DNA of 64,000 nucleotides from CADEEN01 sp963783785 (lineage in GTDB: Bacteria; Pseudomonadota; Gammaproteobacteria; Burkholderiales; Burkholderiaceae_C), in assembly GCA_963783785.1 (NCBI GenBank), contig CAWAOQ010000011.1:123098-187097 (forward strand), given 5' to 3'. Under the pieces are notes generated by a model. The model was not told where the DNA came from and made no database searches. It saw only the letters and a program-made list of their open reading frames with translations. A program made the translations under genes and the position numbers. Of the stretch, positions 16,921 through 26,397 are shown in pieces (the first letter of the stretch is position 1; every line of letters starts with the position of its first letter).

Positions 16921-18142
16921 CGCTTCTCCTCAAAGGGGGCTCCCGTCTCTCGGCTGCTTCGGGCGCCGCATCGGCCCGCTCGTCGTGCGCCAGGGTATCG
17001 GCGATGGCGTCGAAGTCGACTGCCTTGGCCAGCACCAGCGACGGCAGGATCGTCGAGATCCCGGCATAGACCAACAGGGCGCCGTACAGCGTGTCCGAGA
17101 TCTGGAAGCGTTCGCGCAGGATGGTCGCCAGCACGAGCGTGAATATCAGGGTCGGCACCAGCGCAGTAGCGACGCGCAGGCTGCTCATCGCGCTTTCACC
17201 GCGAATGAAACGCCGCTGCGACCAGACCGATCCCATGCGCAGCGGCAATGCAACCAGGCTCAGCGCTAGGCCCAGGCCGAGGGCCTGCCAAGTCAATGCG
17301 CCCGCGGGCACGTTCATGCCCTTGTAGAAGAAGTAGAACGGCACGAAGAATGACGCGAACATCTGGATCGCGTGCAGGTTCTCGTCGGACGCCAGCTTCG
17401 GCAGGCGCCGGCGCAGCAGCCTGGCCGTGAATCCGGCGAGGAACGCGCCCACCAGGTAGTAAACGCCGAGCTGATAGGTCAGGTAGGCGGCAATCAGGCC
17501 GACCATCACCAGCAACGAGAATTCCGAGCCGGGTGCATGGGGCGCGATGACACGACCGAGCAGCAGGAACAGCAGCGGCAGCCCGATGATCATCGCCAGC
17601 AGCGCCACCGAAGACAACGCCAGCGTCCCGACCGACCCCGACTGCAGCACGACAAACAGCACCAGCAGCGCGAGCAATTCGCCGCCCACCGCCTTGATCG
17701 TCACCCAATAGCGCTCCTCTTCCATCAGCCCGAGCCCCGACAAGGTATCGAGGATGAAGCCCGTCGAAGGCGTCAGCAGCGCGAGCGCCAGCAACGCGGC
17801 CACCTGCCAGGCGAAGCCGAAGTAGTGCATCACCCCGTAGCCGACCACCGCCAGCATGCACGCGCGCACCGCCAGGTGGCCGAGCAGCGGCCACTTGCCG
17901 CGGCGCAGATCGTCGAGATCGATCTCGAGGCCGGCGAACAGAAACAGCGCCGAGATCCCCAGCGTCGCCAGCAGCGCCAGCGTGGCGTCGTGACTGAACG
18001 AGCCCAGAAACAGGGCGGCGACCATGCCGAGGCCGAAACTCGTCAGCGGGGCCGGGATGCGAAAGCGCTGGAAGGCGCGCGGGATCACCATCAGTCCGAA
18101 GATCAACAGCAGGTAGGCGACTTCGTTGGTCAGGGTTGGCAT
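16907..18142 (-). CDS. CPA2-family cation/proton antiporter (KefB-type membrane domain)
   Basis: 411 residues, about 12 membrane helices, Na+/H+ exchanger domain of the CPA2 type with no C-terminal RCK/TrkA-N domain. It has ALFLFAGLEIDLDDLRRGKW after helix 3 (the Kef-type GLE motif) and TPSTGFILDTLSGLGLM in the helix 5/6 ion-binding region. A hydrophilic tail of about 40 residues ends the protein. Exchange of K+ or Na+ for H+ in the inner membrane is expected from the family. Together with the Mrp operon and a second CPA2 gene it makes this a dense cation-homeostasis locus. Confidence 0.87.
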   Translation of the reverse strand: MPTLTNEVAYLLLIFGLMVIPRAFQRFRIPAPLTSFGLGMVAALFLGSFSHDATLALLATLGISALFLFAGLEIDLDDLRRGKWPLLGHLAVRACMLAVVGYGVMHYFGFAWQVAALLALALLTPSTGFILDTLSGLGLMEEERYWVTIKAVGGELLALLVLFVVLQSGSVGTLALSSVALLAMIIGLPLLFLLLGRVIAPHAPGSEFSLLVMVGLIAAYLTYQLGVYYLVGAFLAGFTARLLRRRLPKLASDENLHAIQMFASFFVPFYFFYKGMNVPAGALTWQALGLGLALSLVALPLRMGSVWSQRRFIRGESAMSSLRVATALVPTLIFTLVLATILRERFQISDTLYGALLVYAGISTILPSLVLAKAVDFDAIADTLAHDERADAAPEAAERREPPLRRSDEPA

Positions 18143-18230
18143 GCGAGGTCCCGAGGCGCGTGACGCATTGTGTGCCGGCGACAGCCTGCATCATCGCGCA
18201 CGAAGCGGGCCCACCCGGGCCGTCGCAGCG

Positions 18231-19359
18231 CTACGCCGAATCCTGGTCGCGGAAGCGGGCGATCGCCGCTTCGACCATGCCTTCCGAGCTGCCACGCTCC
18301 TGGTACTGACGCCGCAGGTAGCTGGCGTCACTGCCTTCGTGCGTGACTTGATAGATGTGCGCGAGCGCCTGCGTGGCGCCGGTGGCGCCGGCATGGTGTT
18401 CGAGCCGGCGCAGCGTCGAGAGGATGTCCTCGCGCAGCGAGATCGCCTCGTAGGTCTTCGGGTGCACGAGCGTCCCGTCGAGCCCGAAGCGGCAGGCCTG
18501 GAAGCGGTTGTAGTTGTAGACAAGGTAGTCGGACTCGGCGGGCGGCGCCTCGGAGCGCTCCAGCAGGCAGCGGCACAGAGCCTGCAGGTAGCCCGCCAGT
18601 GCTGCCGCGCGCTCGACCGTCAGCGGCGTGTCGCAGACGCGCAACTCGATCGTGCCGTACTCCGGCTTGGGCCGGATGTCCCAGTAGAAGTCCTTCATGC
18701 TCTTGACGATGCCGGTGCGCTCCATGCTCGCGAAGTAATCGCGTTCGAATTCGTGCCAGCTCAGCGTGAACGGCGCACGGCCGCTGAGCGGAAAGGCGAA
18801 CACCGAATTGAGCCGCGCCGAGTTGAACAGCGTGTCGCGGCGCTGGACGAACGGCGACGCCGCGGCCAGCGCGATGAAATGCGGCACGTAGCGGTTGAGC
18901 GAATGCAGCAGGAACATCGCGTCGTCGGCCGACTGCACAGCCGACGTGGATGTGCTGCCCGAAGATCGTGAACTGCTTGGCCAGGTAGCCGTAGAGCTGA
19001 GAGACCTCCTTGAAGCGCGGCTTGGAGAAGATCTTGCGCTCGGACCACTGCTGGAACGGGTGGGTGCCGCCACCGCAGACGCCGACGTTCAGCCGATCGC
19101 CCGCCGCCACCAGCGCATCGCGGATCTGCCGCAACTGGGCCAGCAACCCGTCGTGGCCGGTCTGCACGTCGGTCGATATTTCGATCATGCTCTCGGTGAT
19201 TTCCGGCACCACGTTGCCGGGAAACGGCCGCCGGCTCAGCAGGTCCAGCATGTCGGGGCTGGCGTCGATCAGGTCGAGGTCGCTGAGACTGACGAGCTGC
19301 AGTTCGAGCTCGACACCCATTGTCAGCGGCGCGGACGTCTTGAAGGCTTCGAGCGGCAT
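18231..19359 (-). pseudogene. ybdK: YbdK-type carboxylate-amine ligase / glutamate-cysteine ligase family 2, single frameshift
   Basis: Member of GCS2 (YbdK), ATP-dependent ligases with weak glutamate-cysteine ligase activity. The first part (from ATG 19359, MPLEAFKTSAPLTMGVELEL) is in one frame up to FGQHIHVGCAV; the rest (SADDAMFLLHSLNRYVPHF to the stop at 18231) is in another. The switch lies at about 18934-18942, within the conserved HVGC...SADDA stretch, and amounts to one base. Both halves are well conserved and together make a full-length protein of about 375 residues. A sequencing indel or a very recent mutation is therefore likelier than an old pseudogene. It starts one base after the upstream antiporter gene stop. 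Confidence 0.85.
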
Positions 19360-19360
19360 C

Positions 19361-20551
19361 TCAAGCCTCTTCGCGTTCGGCGCTCTCGCCTGCCAGCATC
19401 AGCGCGCGTTGCGTGACGATCGGGCCGATCAACTCCAGCAACAGCGTGGCGGCCGCCAGCGGCGCGAGTTGGTCGACCAGATCGATGCCGAGGTGGCGTG
19501 TCTGCTCCAGTAGCAGGATCACGAAGACCGAGATCGGCGTCAGCGCCAACCCCGTCAGCACGCCTTTGCGCCACGACACGCCGCTGACCCGCGCCAGCGC
19601 ACCGACGACGATCCCCTTGGAGGCCAGCCGCACGGCGATCAGCGCCAGCGCGAGGCCGAAGCCGGTCCATACGCGAGGCCACTCGATCGTCGCCGCGACG
19701 AAGACGAACAGCACCACCGCCAGCAGGTCGCCAAGCGCGCCGAAGTTGCGTTGCGCCTGGTTCAGCGTCAGGCGGCGGTGACGCGCGACGAAGCCGAAGG
19801 TCAGCGCCGCCAGCACCGGCGAGACCTTGAAGGTGTGCGCCACCGCAACCAGCAAGACCACGGCGATCGCAAATGCCACCGTCGCGTCCTGCGTCAGACG
19901 GCCGAAGCCGCGCAGCAGGGCCGGTACGCCGACACCGAACGCAGCGCCGAGCCCGACCGAAACGGCGAGCACGATCAGACTGTTCGAAACCGCCTGCCAG
20001 ACACTGCCGGAGGTCTGGAAAGTCCAGAAACCGACGACGGCCTTGAACACGAAGACCGCGAGCACGCAGTTGACGGCCGTCAGATGCAGCGCACGCTCGG
20101 TGACCTGCCCGGAGCTGCGTTGCTCGTTGACGACCCGCATTATCGCGGCCGGCGACGTCGACATCGCCAGCGAAGCGAGCAGCAGCGCCGCAAGCAACGG
20201 CATGCCGAAGCTGACGGCCACGGCATAGACCGCGGCGAACGTCGCCGCGGCTTCGAGCACGCCGGTGATGCCGATCCAGGGGTTCGTTCGCAACCAGCGC
20301 AGGTTGATGCGGTAGCCGAACTCGAACAGGATCAGCCCGAACGCCACGTTGGCCAGCAACATCATGCTGCCGTCGCCCGGCGGCGGCAGCAGCCCCAGCT
20401 GCGTGTGTCCGAGCGCGAAGCCCACCGTGCCGTAGAGGCTGATCCGCGGCAAGCCCGTCCAGCGATGACCCGACTCGCCGACCAGCCACGCGAGCGCGAG
20501 CACGACAGGCCATGCGAGGTCGGTGACCCGCGGCGCCAGTTCGGACCACAT
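19361..20551 (-). CDS. CPA2-family cation/proton antiporter, second copy
   Basis: 396 residues, about 12 helices, Na+/H+ exchanger fold. Notable stretches are LILFEFGYRINLRWLR (where Kef-type proteins have GLE), ASLAMSTSPAAIMRVVNEQ (ion-binding helix) and VLAALTFGFVARHRRLTLN. No RCK domain. Only distantly similar to the neighbour at 16907. It lies between a DUF3014 gene (7 bases upstream) and ybdK (immediately downstream), all one strand, so it belongs to the transcript starting below site D. Confidence 0.87.
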   Translation of the reverse strand: MWSELAPRVTDLAWPVVLALAWLVGESGHRWTGLPRISLYGTVGFALGHTQLGLLPPPGDGSMMLLANVAFGLILFEFGYRINLRWLRTNPWIGITGVLEAAATFAAVYAVAVSFGMPLLAALLLASLAMSTSPAAIMRVVNEQRSSGQVTERALHLTAVNCVLAVFVFKAVVGFWTFQTSGSVWQAVSNSLIVLAVSVGLGAAFGVGVPALLRGFGRLTQDATVAFAIAVVLLVAVAHTFKVSPVLAALTFGFVARHRRLTLNQAQRNFGALGDLLAVVLFVFVAATIEWPRVWTGFGLALALIAVRLASKGIVVGALARVSGVSWRKGVLTGLALTPISVFVILLLEQTRHLGIDLVDQLAPLAAATLLLELIGPIVTQRALMLAGESAEREEA

Positions 20552-20558
20552 GCCTCGC

Positions 20559-21398
20559 CTACCGCGGCACGGTGCCTGCCGTGACGAGCCGGCGCAGCTC
20601 GATCAGCTTGGCCTTCAGCCGGCGCTGGTTGACGGGCCCCATCCGCAGCAGCGTCTTCTGGCCGGAAGACAGCGCCTGCAGCGCAGGGTCGTCGAACTCG
20701 TACAGCACCCAGGGCCGCTCGGGCTGCAGCGGGCCCTTGATCTCCGGCAGGCGGACCCTCAGCGGTCCGTGCGGCTCCGGCGTCGCCAGCAACAGATCGA
20801 TCACATCGACCAGACGGTCGTTGAAGTAGCGATTCGGGAAGCCGATGTCTTCGTAGGCCTGCTGCAGCTGCGGGTACAGCCGCGCATACAGCGCAACGAG
20901 CCGGCGCAGGTCGACCGTTTCTATCAGCAGCAGGTACGCGGTGTAGCGCAGCCCGTTGTCGGCGCTGATGACCTCGGCACCATCTTGCCGCTCGACGATG
21001 AAGCGCCCGCTGGCCGGGTTGACGGGCCACAGCGAAGCCGGTGCGTGGGCTCGGCCGAGGTTGTCGACGGTGGCGACGAAGCGGCGTGCAAAGTCCTGCA
21101 ACTGGAACATCGACAGCACCGCCTTGCGCCCGAACAGCTCGGCCAGTGCAGTCTCCAGCTCGAATGGCGCTGCGGCCGGCGTCTCGGCTGCGACGGGCAC
21201 GTCGATCGGGTGCTTGACGATCGGTGCCGATGCGGCGGGCGGCTCGGCAGCGGGCGCGGGCGCCGCGGCCACCGGCTGCGTCGGTGCTGGCTCCGGCACC
21301 GCGGCCGACGGCACCGCCCCCTGCCGCCAAAGCCACGCGCCTGCACCGAGCAGGCCCAGGACGGCGATCGCGGCGATCGCGTAAGTCGATGTTTTCAC
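20559..21398 (-). CDS. DUF3014 protein, membrane-anchored periplasmic
   Basis: About 279 residues: one N-terminal membrane helix (AIAAIAVLGLLGAGAWLW), an Ala/Pro-rich spacer to about residue 75, then the DUF3014 domain (LGRKAVLSMFQLQDFARRFV-type region, NPASGRFIVERQDG, YPQLQQAYEDIGFPNRYFND). The start is taken as GTG 21398 with AGAGAGGA upstream; a TTG two codons earlier is the alternative. Function of the family is unknown. It leads an operon with a CPA2 antiporter and ybdK and has site D about 90 bases upstream. Confidence 0.82.
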   Translation of the reverse strand: MKTSTYAIAAIAVLGLLGAGAWLWRQGAVPSAAVPEPAPTQPVAAAPAPAAEPPAASAPIVKHPIDVPVAAETPAAAPFELETALAELFGRKAVLSMFQLQDFARRFVATVDNLGRAHAPASLWPVNPASGRFIVERQDGAEVISADNGLRYTAYLLLIETVDLRRLVALYARLYPQLQQAYEDIGFPNRYFNDRLVDVIDLLLATPEPHGPLRVRLPEIKGPLQPERPWVLYEFDDPALQALSSGQKTLLRMGPVNQRRLKAKLIELRRLVTAGTVPR

Positions 21399-21484
21399 GC
21401 GCAATCCTCTCTGAACATGGTGTGAGATCGGAGCGGCCGGCCGGACTGGCCGGCGGCGAGGAGAGAACAGAACTCGACGGCACT

Positions 21485-21500
21485 ACATTTGTCCGAATGT
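21485..21500. promoter_or_regulatory. Candidate operator, site D (upstream of DUF3014 operon)
   Basis: ACATTTGTCCGAATGT, extended to an outer T...A pair, is the fourth copy of the ATTTG-type palindrome in the window. It is about 90 bases before the DUF3014 start and 165 before the rightward gene at 21667. Confidence 0.6.
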
Positions 21501-21666
21501 ACCTCAGCTGCGAATCGGGTGCGCAGCGCCGCCACCGCGTCCCCCCGCGCGCACCCGCCAATACGCGGTGCAGCCTTGATCGCCATCGGCGCGCGTCACG
21601 GCGGCACCGGCAGTCTCAGTGTGAACCCGTGACCGCACCAAAGGAAGCCCCCATGGCGCCGATCCG

Positions 21667-22041
21667 ATGCTCGCCGTGATCGTTGCGACAGTGCTGCTGT
21701 GCAGTGCCTCGTGCGCACCGGTGCATTCCGACCGGCCGCTCGGCTCGGCACCCTGCACAAGTCGGTCGGGCGCATCGCACGGCCAGCCCTCTGAGATCAG
21801 CGGTATCTGGTTGCTGGAGTCACCGGGCGCCGTGCTGGGCACGACCTTCGTTGCGGTACTCGATCCGCAGATCGACCTCTATCGGGTCGCCCGCTGGAAG
21901 AATGTGCTCGACGGCCTGGATATGTTCGAAAGCGAACCCACCGAAGTGGCCGTCCGCAGTTACCACGTCGATGGCAAGGAATGGCTGTTCTTCAGCGAGG
22001 AGGGTCGTCTGCTAAAAGAAGCAGCTTCCTGTGGGCGCTGA
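21667..22041 (+). CDS. Hypothetical secreted protein, 124 residues
   Basis: Not a recognised family. A hydrophobic N-terminus (MLAVIVATVLLCSASCAP) looks like a signal sequence with a possible but weak lipobox ending at Cys16. The mature part has short motifs (SEISGIWLLESPG, YRVARWKNVLDGLDMFE, GKEWLFFSEEGRLLKE) suggestive of a small beta-rich domain. Codon use fits real coding sequence. The 200 bases after it contain no gene I can support, although one frame looks like decayed coding sequence. Confidence 0.5.
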   Translation: MLAVIVATVLLCSASCAPVHSDRPLGSAPCTSRSGASHGQPSEISGIWLLESPGAVLGTTFVAVLDPQIDLYRVARWKNVLDGLDMFESEPTEVAVRSYHVDGKEWLFFSEEGRLLKEAASCGR

Positions 22042-22241
22042 CGCGGCAGCACAACGACGACACCTCTCTCGTGTGATATGCGTACGACCGCCGCCAGCGC
22101 TTCAAGGCCATGGTCGAGGACCGGCGACTGCCCGTACTGATGGCAACCGACCTGCAGGCCCTCGCGCCCAAGCCCACGGCTTCGGTGGCATCGTCGACCG
22201 GACCATGACCCAACGAACGAGCGCGAAGCGCGCGATGCCCC

Positions 22242-22460
22242 TTACCCGACGCGCAGGTGCACGACGCGCTCGCCGACCGACACAGCGTCGCCTGCCCGCA
22301 GCTTGCGCCCGCGCCGCCGCTCCGGTTCGCCATTGACGCGCACGCCGCCACCGGCGATCAAGGCCTTCGCGGCACCGCCGCTCGAGGCCAGGCCGCTGGC
22401 CTTCAGCAGCGCATCGAGCGTGATGTGCTCGCCGCGCAGCGGGAAGTCGATCGGTTCCAT
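22242..22460 (-). CDS. S4-domain RNA-binding protein (YbcJ-like)
   Basis: 72 residues made almost wholly of an S4 RNA-binding fold: ITLDALLKASGLASSGGAAK, GGGVRVNGEPERRRGRKL and a closing GDAVSVGERVV. This matches small YbcJ-type proteins that bind structured RNA or the ribosome. It lies 15 bases downstream of fghA on the same strand and could be the last gene of that operon. Confidence 0.82.
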   Translation of the reverse strand: MEPIDFPLRGEHITLDALLKASGLASSGGAAKALIAGGGVRVNGEPERRRGRKLRAGDAVSVGERVVHLRVG

Positions 22461-22474
22461 GCGGGTCCGCTGCC

Positions 22475-23319
22475 TCACCCGTGCAGCGCCGCGGCGTGCC
22501 AGCGCAGGTGGTCTTCGATGAACGACGCGATGAAGTAGTAGCCGTGGTCGTAGCCGGCGTGGCGGCGCAGCGTCAGCGGCTGGCCGGCGTTGCGGCACAC
22601 GGCCTCGAACCGGTCGATGTGCAGTTGCTCGTCGAGGTAGGCGTCGTCCAGGCCCTGGTCGACCAGCAGCGGCGGCAGCCGCGCGCCGCGCTCGATCAGC
22701 GCCGTGGCGTCGTGCACGGCCCAGGCCGCACGGTCCTCGCCGAAGTAGCCGCGGAAAGCCTTGGTGCCCCACGGGCACGACGTCGGTGCGGCAATCGGTG
22801 CGAACGCCGTGACGCTGCGGTACAGCCCCGGGTGCCGCAGCGCCAGCGTCAGTGCGCCGTGGCCACCCATCGAATGGCCGAACACCGACATCGCGCCGGC
22901 GCGCACCGCAAAGTGCTCGGCCAGCAGCGCCGGCAGCTCTTGCGTCAGGTAGCTCTCCATGCGCCAGTGGCGGGCCCAGGGCTCGCGCGTCGCGTCGAGG
23001 TAGAAGCCGGCGCCGTGGCCGAAGTCCCAGCTCGCGTCGGCCCCTTCGATGCCGCTGCCGCGTGGGCTGGTGTCGGGTGTCACCAGCATCAGGCCCAGCT
23101 CGGCGGCCACTCGCTGCGCGCCGGCCTTGATCGCGAAGGTTTCTTCGGTGCAGGTCAGCCCGGCCAGCCACACCAGCACCGGTACCGGCCCATGCTCGGC
23201 CTGCGGCGGCAGGTAGACGCCCAGGCGCATCGGCAGCCCGATCACGTCGGACGCGTGGCGGTGAAAGCCTTGCACGCCGCCGAACGAGGCGTGCTCGGCA
23301 TAGGTCTTCAGCGCCGCCA

Positions 23320-23320
<1 letters not shown>
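22475..23320 (-). CDS. fghA: S-formylglutathione hydrolase
   Basis: Splits S-formylglutathione into formate and glutathione, the second step of glutathione-dependent formaldehyde detoxification. 281 residues, esterase-D type alpha/beta hydrolase: LAGLTCTEETFAIKAGAQR, catalytic serine in FGHSMGGHGAL (about residues 147-157), DQGLDDAYLDEQ (Asp) and AGYDHGYYFI (His). The start at 23320 shares one base with the frmA stop (TGATG), so the pair is translationally coupled. The formate produced could feed the formate dehydrogenase encoded at 51-55.7 kb. Confidence 0.94.
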
Positions 23321-24426
<1,106 letters not shown>

Positions 24427-24472
24427 CGGGGGGCTCCTGGCAATCAGCCGTGAGGGTAATGCATGCGTCGCG

Positions 24473-24823
24473 TCAGGCCTGCCAGACGCCGTAGCCGCGC
24501 TCGCGCAAGCCGATCGCCAGCTCGACCTCCATTTCCCGCGCAGCCTCGTAGGGCATCGGGTTGTAGACCTCGTAGAGCTCGGGCAGCAGGCGCAGCCCGT
24601 AGCGCAGCACGAAGCGATTGGCCTGCACGCCGGCCATGTGGCGATCGAAGCGCAGGTCGGGGTCCAGCCCGGTCATGCCGACGTAGACGAAGGGTTTGCC
24701 GAGCTGGTAGTCGGGATTGGCCTTGCGGAAACTCGACTCGTTCCATACAAGATCGGACAGCTGCACCACGTAGACGTGATGGTGATGGCGAAGGCGCCGT
24801 CGCTTGGGCATGACGCTGGGCAT
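24473..24823 (-). CDS. Small GIY-YIG-like protein
   Basis: About 116 residues. VYVVQLSD and FVYVGMTG resemble the GIY and YIG strands; RFDRHMAG could carry the catalytic arginine, and a glutamate occurs in REMEVELAIGLRERGYGVW. Together these suggest a GIY-YIG nuclease fold, but this is inference from short motifs. Two starts are possible (24823 or 24811), both just after a divergent promoter shared with the DUF1810 gene. Confidence 0.6.
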   Translation of the reverse strand: MPSVMPKRRRLRHHHHVYVVQLSDLVWNESSFRKANPDYQLGKPFVYVGMTGLDPDLRFDRHMAGVQANRFVLRYGLRLLPELYEVYNPMPYEAAREMEVELAIGLRERGYGVWQA

Positions 24824-24841
24824 GATCGGGCAGCAGGAGCG

Positions 24842-25267
24842 ATGAAGATGGCGGAAGTCGGATTGCAGCGGTTCGTCGCCGCACAGGATCCCGTCTATGC
24901 GGGCGTCCGCGATGAACTGGCGGCCGGTCGCAAGCGCAGCCACTGGATGTGGTTCGTCTTTCCACAGCTCCAGGGGCTCGGCCACAGCACGACCGCACAG
25001 TACTACGGCATCGCGTCACGACAGGAGGCTACCGCCTACTGGCAGCACCCGGTGCTCGGCCCGCGGCTGCGCGAATGCACCGCGCTGGTCCTGGCCACAC
25101 GGGGCAAGAGCGCCCACGACATCTTCGGGACGCCGGACGACTTGAAGTTCCGCTCCAGCATGACCTTGTTCGCGGCCGTCGCGCCGGCCGAACCGTTGTT
25201 CGAGCAGGCCCTGGCACGCTTCTTCGGTGGGCGCCCCGACGAGAAGACGCTCGCGTTGCTGGACTGA
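24842..25267 (+). CDS. DUF1810 family protein
   Basis: 141 residues. RFVAAQDPVYAGVRDELAAG, SHWMWFVFPQLQGLG, QYYGIASRQEATAYWQHP, and the closing DLKFRSSMTLFAAV with DEKTLALLD are the conserved blocks of DUF1810, usually 140-160 residues and cytosolic. The start at 24842 (MKMAEVGLQ) gives the usual length. Biochemical function of the family is not known to me. Confidence 0.85.
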   Translation: MKMAEVGLQRFVAAQDPVYAGVRDELAAGRKRSHWMWFVFPQLQGLGHSTTAQYYGIASRQEATAYWQHPVLGPRLRECTALVLATRGKSAHDIFGTPDDLKFRSSMTLFAAVAPAEPLFEQALARFFGGRPDEKTLALLD

Positions 25268-25347
25268 CCGACCGGCGTGGCGGGAGACCGCCACGGAAGC
25301 ACGCGATTCGAGTACGCTCCGACCTGATCAATCGCAGTGAGAGTTCG

Positions 25348-25647
25348 ATGAGTCGCCACCACGCCAATCTGATCCGATCGATCTTCCACGACCCCCCCAG
25401 CAACAATGTGCACTGGCGCGATATCGAATCGCTGCTGAAGCACGTCGGCGCCGAACTCGAGTCATTGTCGGGCGCGCGCATTCGCATGACGCTCAACCGC
25501 ATGGAAGGCGTGCTGCACCGCCCCCACCACAGCAACGTGCTCGATGCGCACTCGCTGCTGCATCTGCGCGGCTTCCTCGCACGCGCCGGCGTCACGCCCT
25601 CGCTGTACGATACCAAGGACGCCGCGGCCAAGCCGGGCCAGCCGTGA
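25348..25647 (+). CDS. HicA-like protein, no HicB partner
   Basis: 99 residues. NNVHWRDIESLLKHVGAELE, then SGARIRMTLNRMEGVLHRPH and a C-terminal VLDAHSLLHLRGFLARAG resemble HicA-type mRNA interferase folds (double-stranded RNA-binding-like, with the catalytic His in the middle strand). Canonical HicA is about 60-85 residues and is followed by hicB; here the next gene (DUF3047) is unrelated, so this is an orphan. It could equally be a domesticated relative. Confidence 0.6.
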   Translation: MSRHHANLIRSIFHDPPSNNVHWRDIESLLKHVGAELESLSGARIRMTLNRMEGVLHRPHHSNVLDAHSLLHLRGFLARAGVTPSLYDTKDAAAKPGQP

Positions 25648-25654
25648 GGCCGAT

Positions 25655-26395
25655 ATGAGAGCCCCCCAGAACATCGTCGTCTTCGGCCTGTTGCTCGGCA
25701 GCATGATGGGCGGCGCCTGTGCTGCAGGCGCCGCGGTACCTTGCGAATCCCGCAGCCTGGGTTTCGATCAGAAGGAGGTCGGCTGGAAGCACGTGCCGAT
25801 GTCCAAGCTCAAGCGCGACACCATGTACACGTTGGTTCAGGATGGCGATCGCCGTGGCGTGCTGCGCGCCAGTGCGGACCGATCGGCCTCGCTGTATGTG
25901 GCCTTGCTGAAGTCGGCGAGCCGCACGCCAATGACGCTGAGCTGGCAATGGAAGACCGACGCGCTCGTTGCCGGCGCCGACAACCGCGACAAGGCGCGCG
26001 AGGACGCGCCGCTGCGCGTCCTTGTCGCCTTCGACGGCGACCATGCCACGTTGCCGGAGGCCGAGCAGACGCGATTCAAGCGCGCCAAGAACCTGTCCGG
26101 GCGGGAGCCGCCATACGCCGTGCTGATGTACATCTGGAGCGACCTGGTTCCGGTGGGCAGCGTGATCCCCTCGGCACACACCAGCCAGGTGAAGATGCTG
26201 GCCGTCGCGTCCGGGGCCAGCGGCCTCGGCAGCTGGCAATCGGTGCAGCGCAATCTGGCCGACGACTACCGGCGCGCCTATGGCGCCGAGCCCGGCCCGG
26301 TGCTGGGTGTGGCGGTAATGACCGACACCGACAACACGGGCGAAAAGGCGGTCGGCGAATACGCCGGCATCCGCATCGGCTGCGGGGCGGGCTGA
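25655..26395 (+). CDS. DUF3047 family exported protein
   Basis: 246 residues with a cleavable signal peptide (VVFGLLLGSMMGGACAAGAA). The mature part holds the DUF3047 blocks: GWKHVPMSKLKRDTMYTLV, SWQWKTDALVAGADNRDK, EDAPLRVLVAFDGD, YAVLMYIWSDLVPVGSVIP and VAVMTDTDNTGEKAVGEYAG. Predicted periplasmic beta-rich protein of unknown function. It is followed two bases later by the phospholipase-D gene, so the pair is probably one transcript acting at the envelope. Confidence 0.8.
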   Translation: MRAPQNIVVFGLLLGSMMGGACAAGAAVPCESRSLGFDQKEVGWKHVPMSKLKRDTMYTLVQDGDRRGVLRASADRSASLYVALLKSASRTPMTLSWQWKTDALVAGADNRDKAREDAPLRVLVAFDGDHATLPEAEQTRFKRAKNLSGREPPYAVLMYIWSDLVPVGSVIPSAHTSQVKMLAVASGASGLGSWQSVQRNLADDYRRAYGAEPGPVLGVAVMTDTDNTGEKAVGEYAGIRIGCGAG

Positions 26396-26397
26396 AC

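Noticed and set aside
22042..22241. Decayed coding sequence after the 21667 gene (RRQRFKAMVEDRRLPVLMAT)
   Set aside because: Codon bias looks real but there is no start, an in-frame TGA interrupts it, and no family is recognisable; too weak to annotate.
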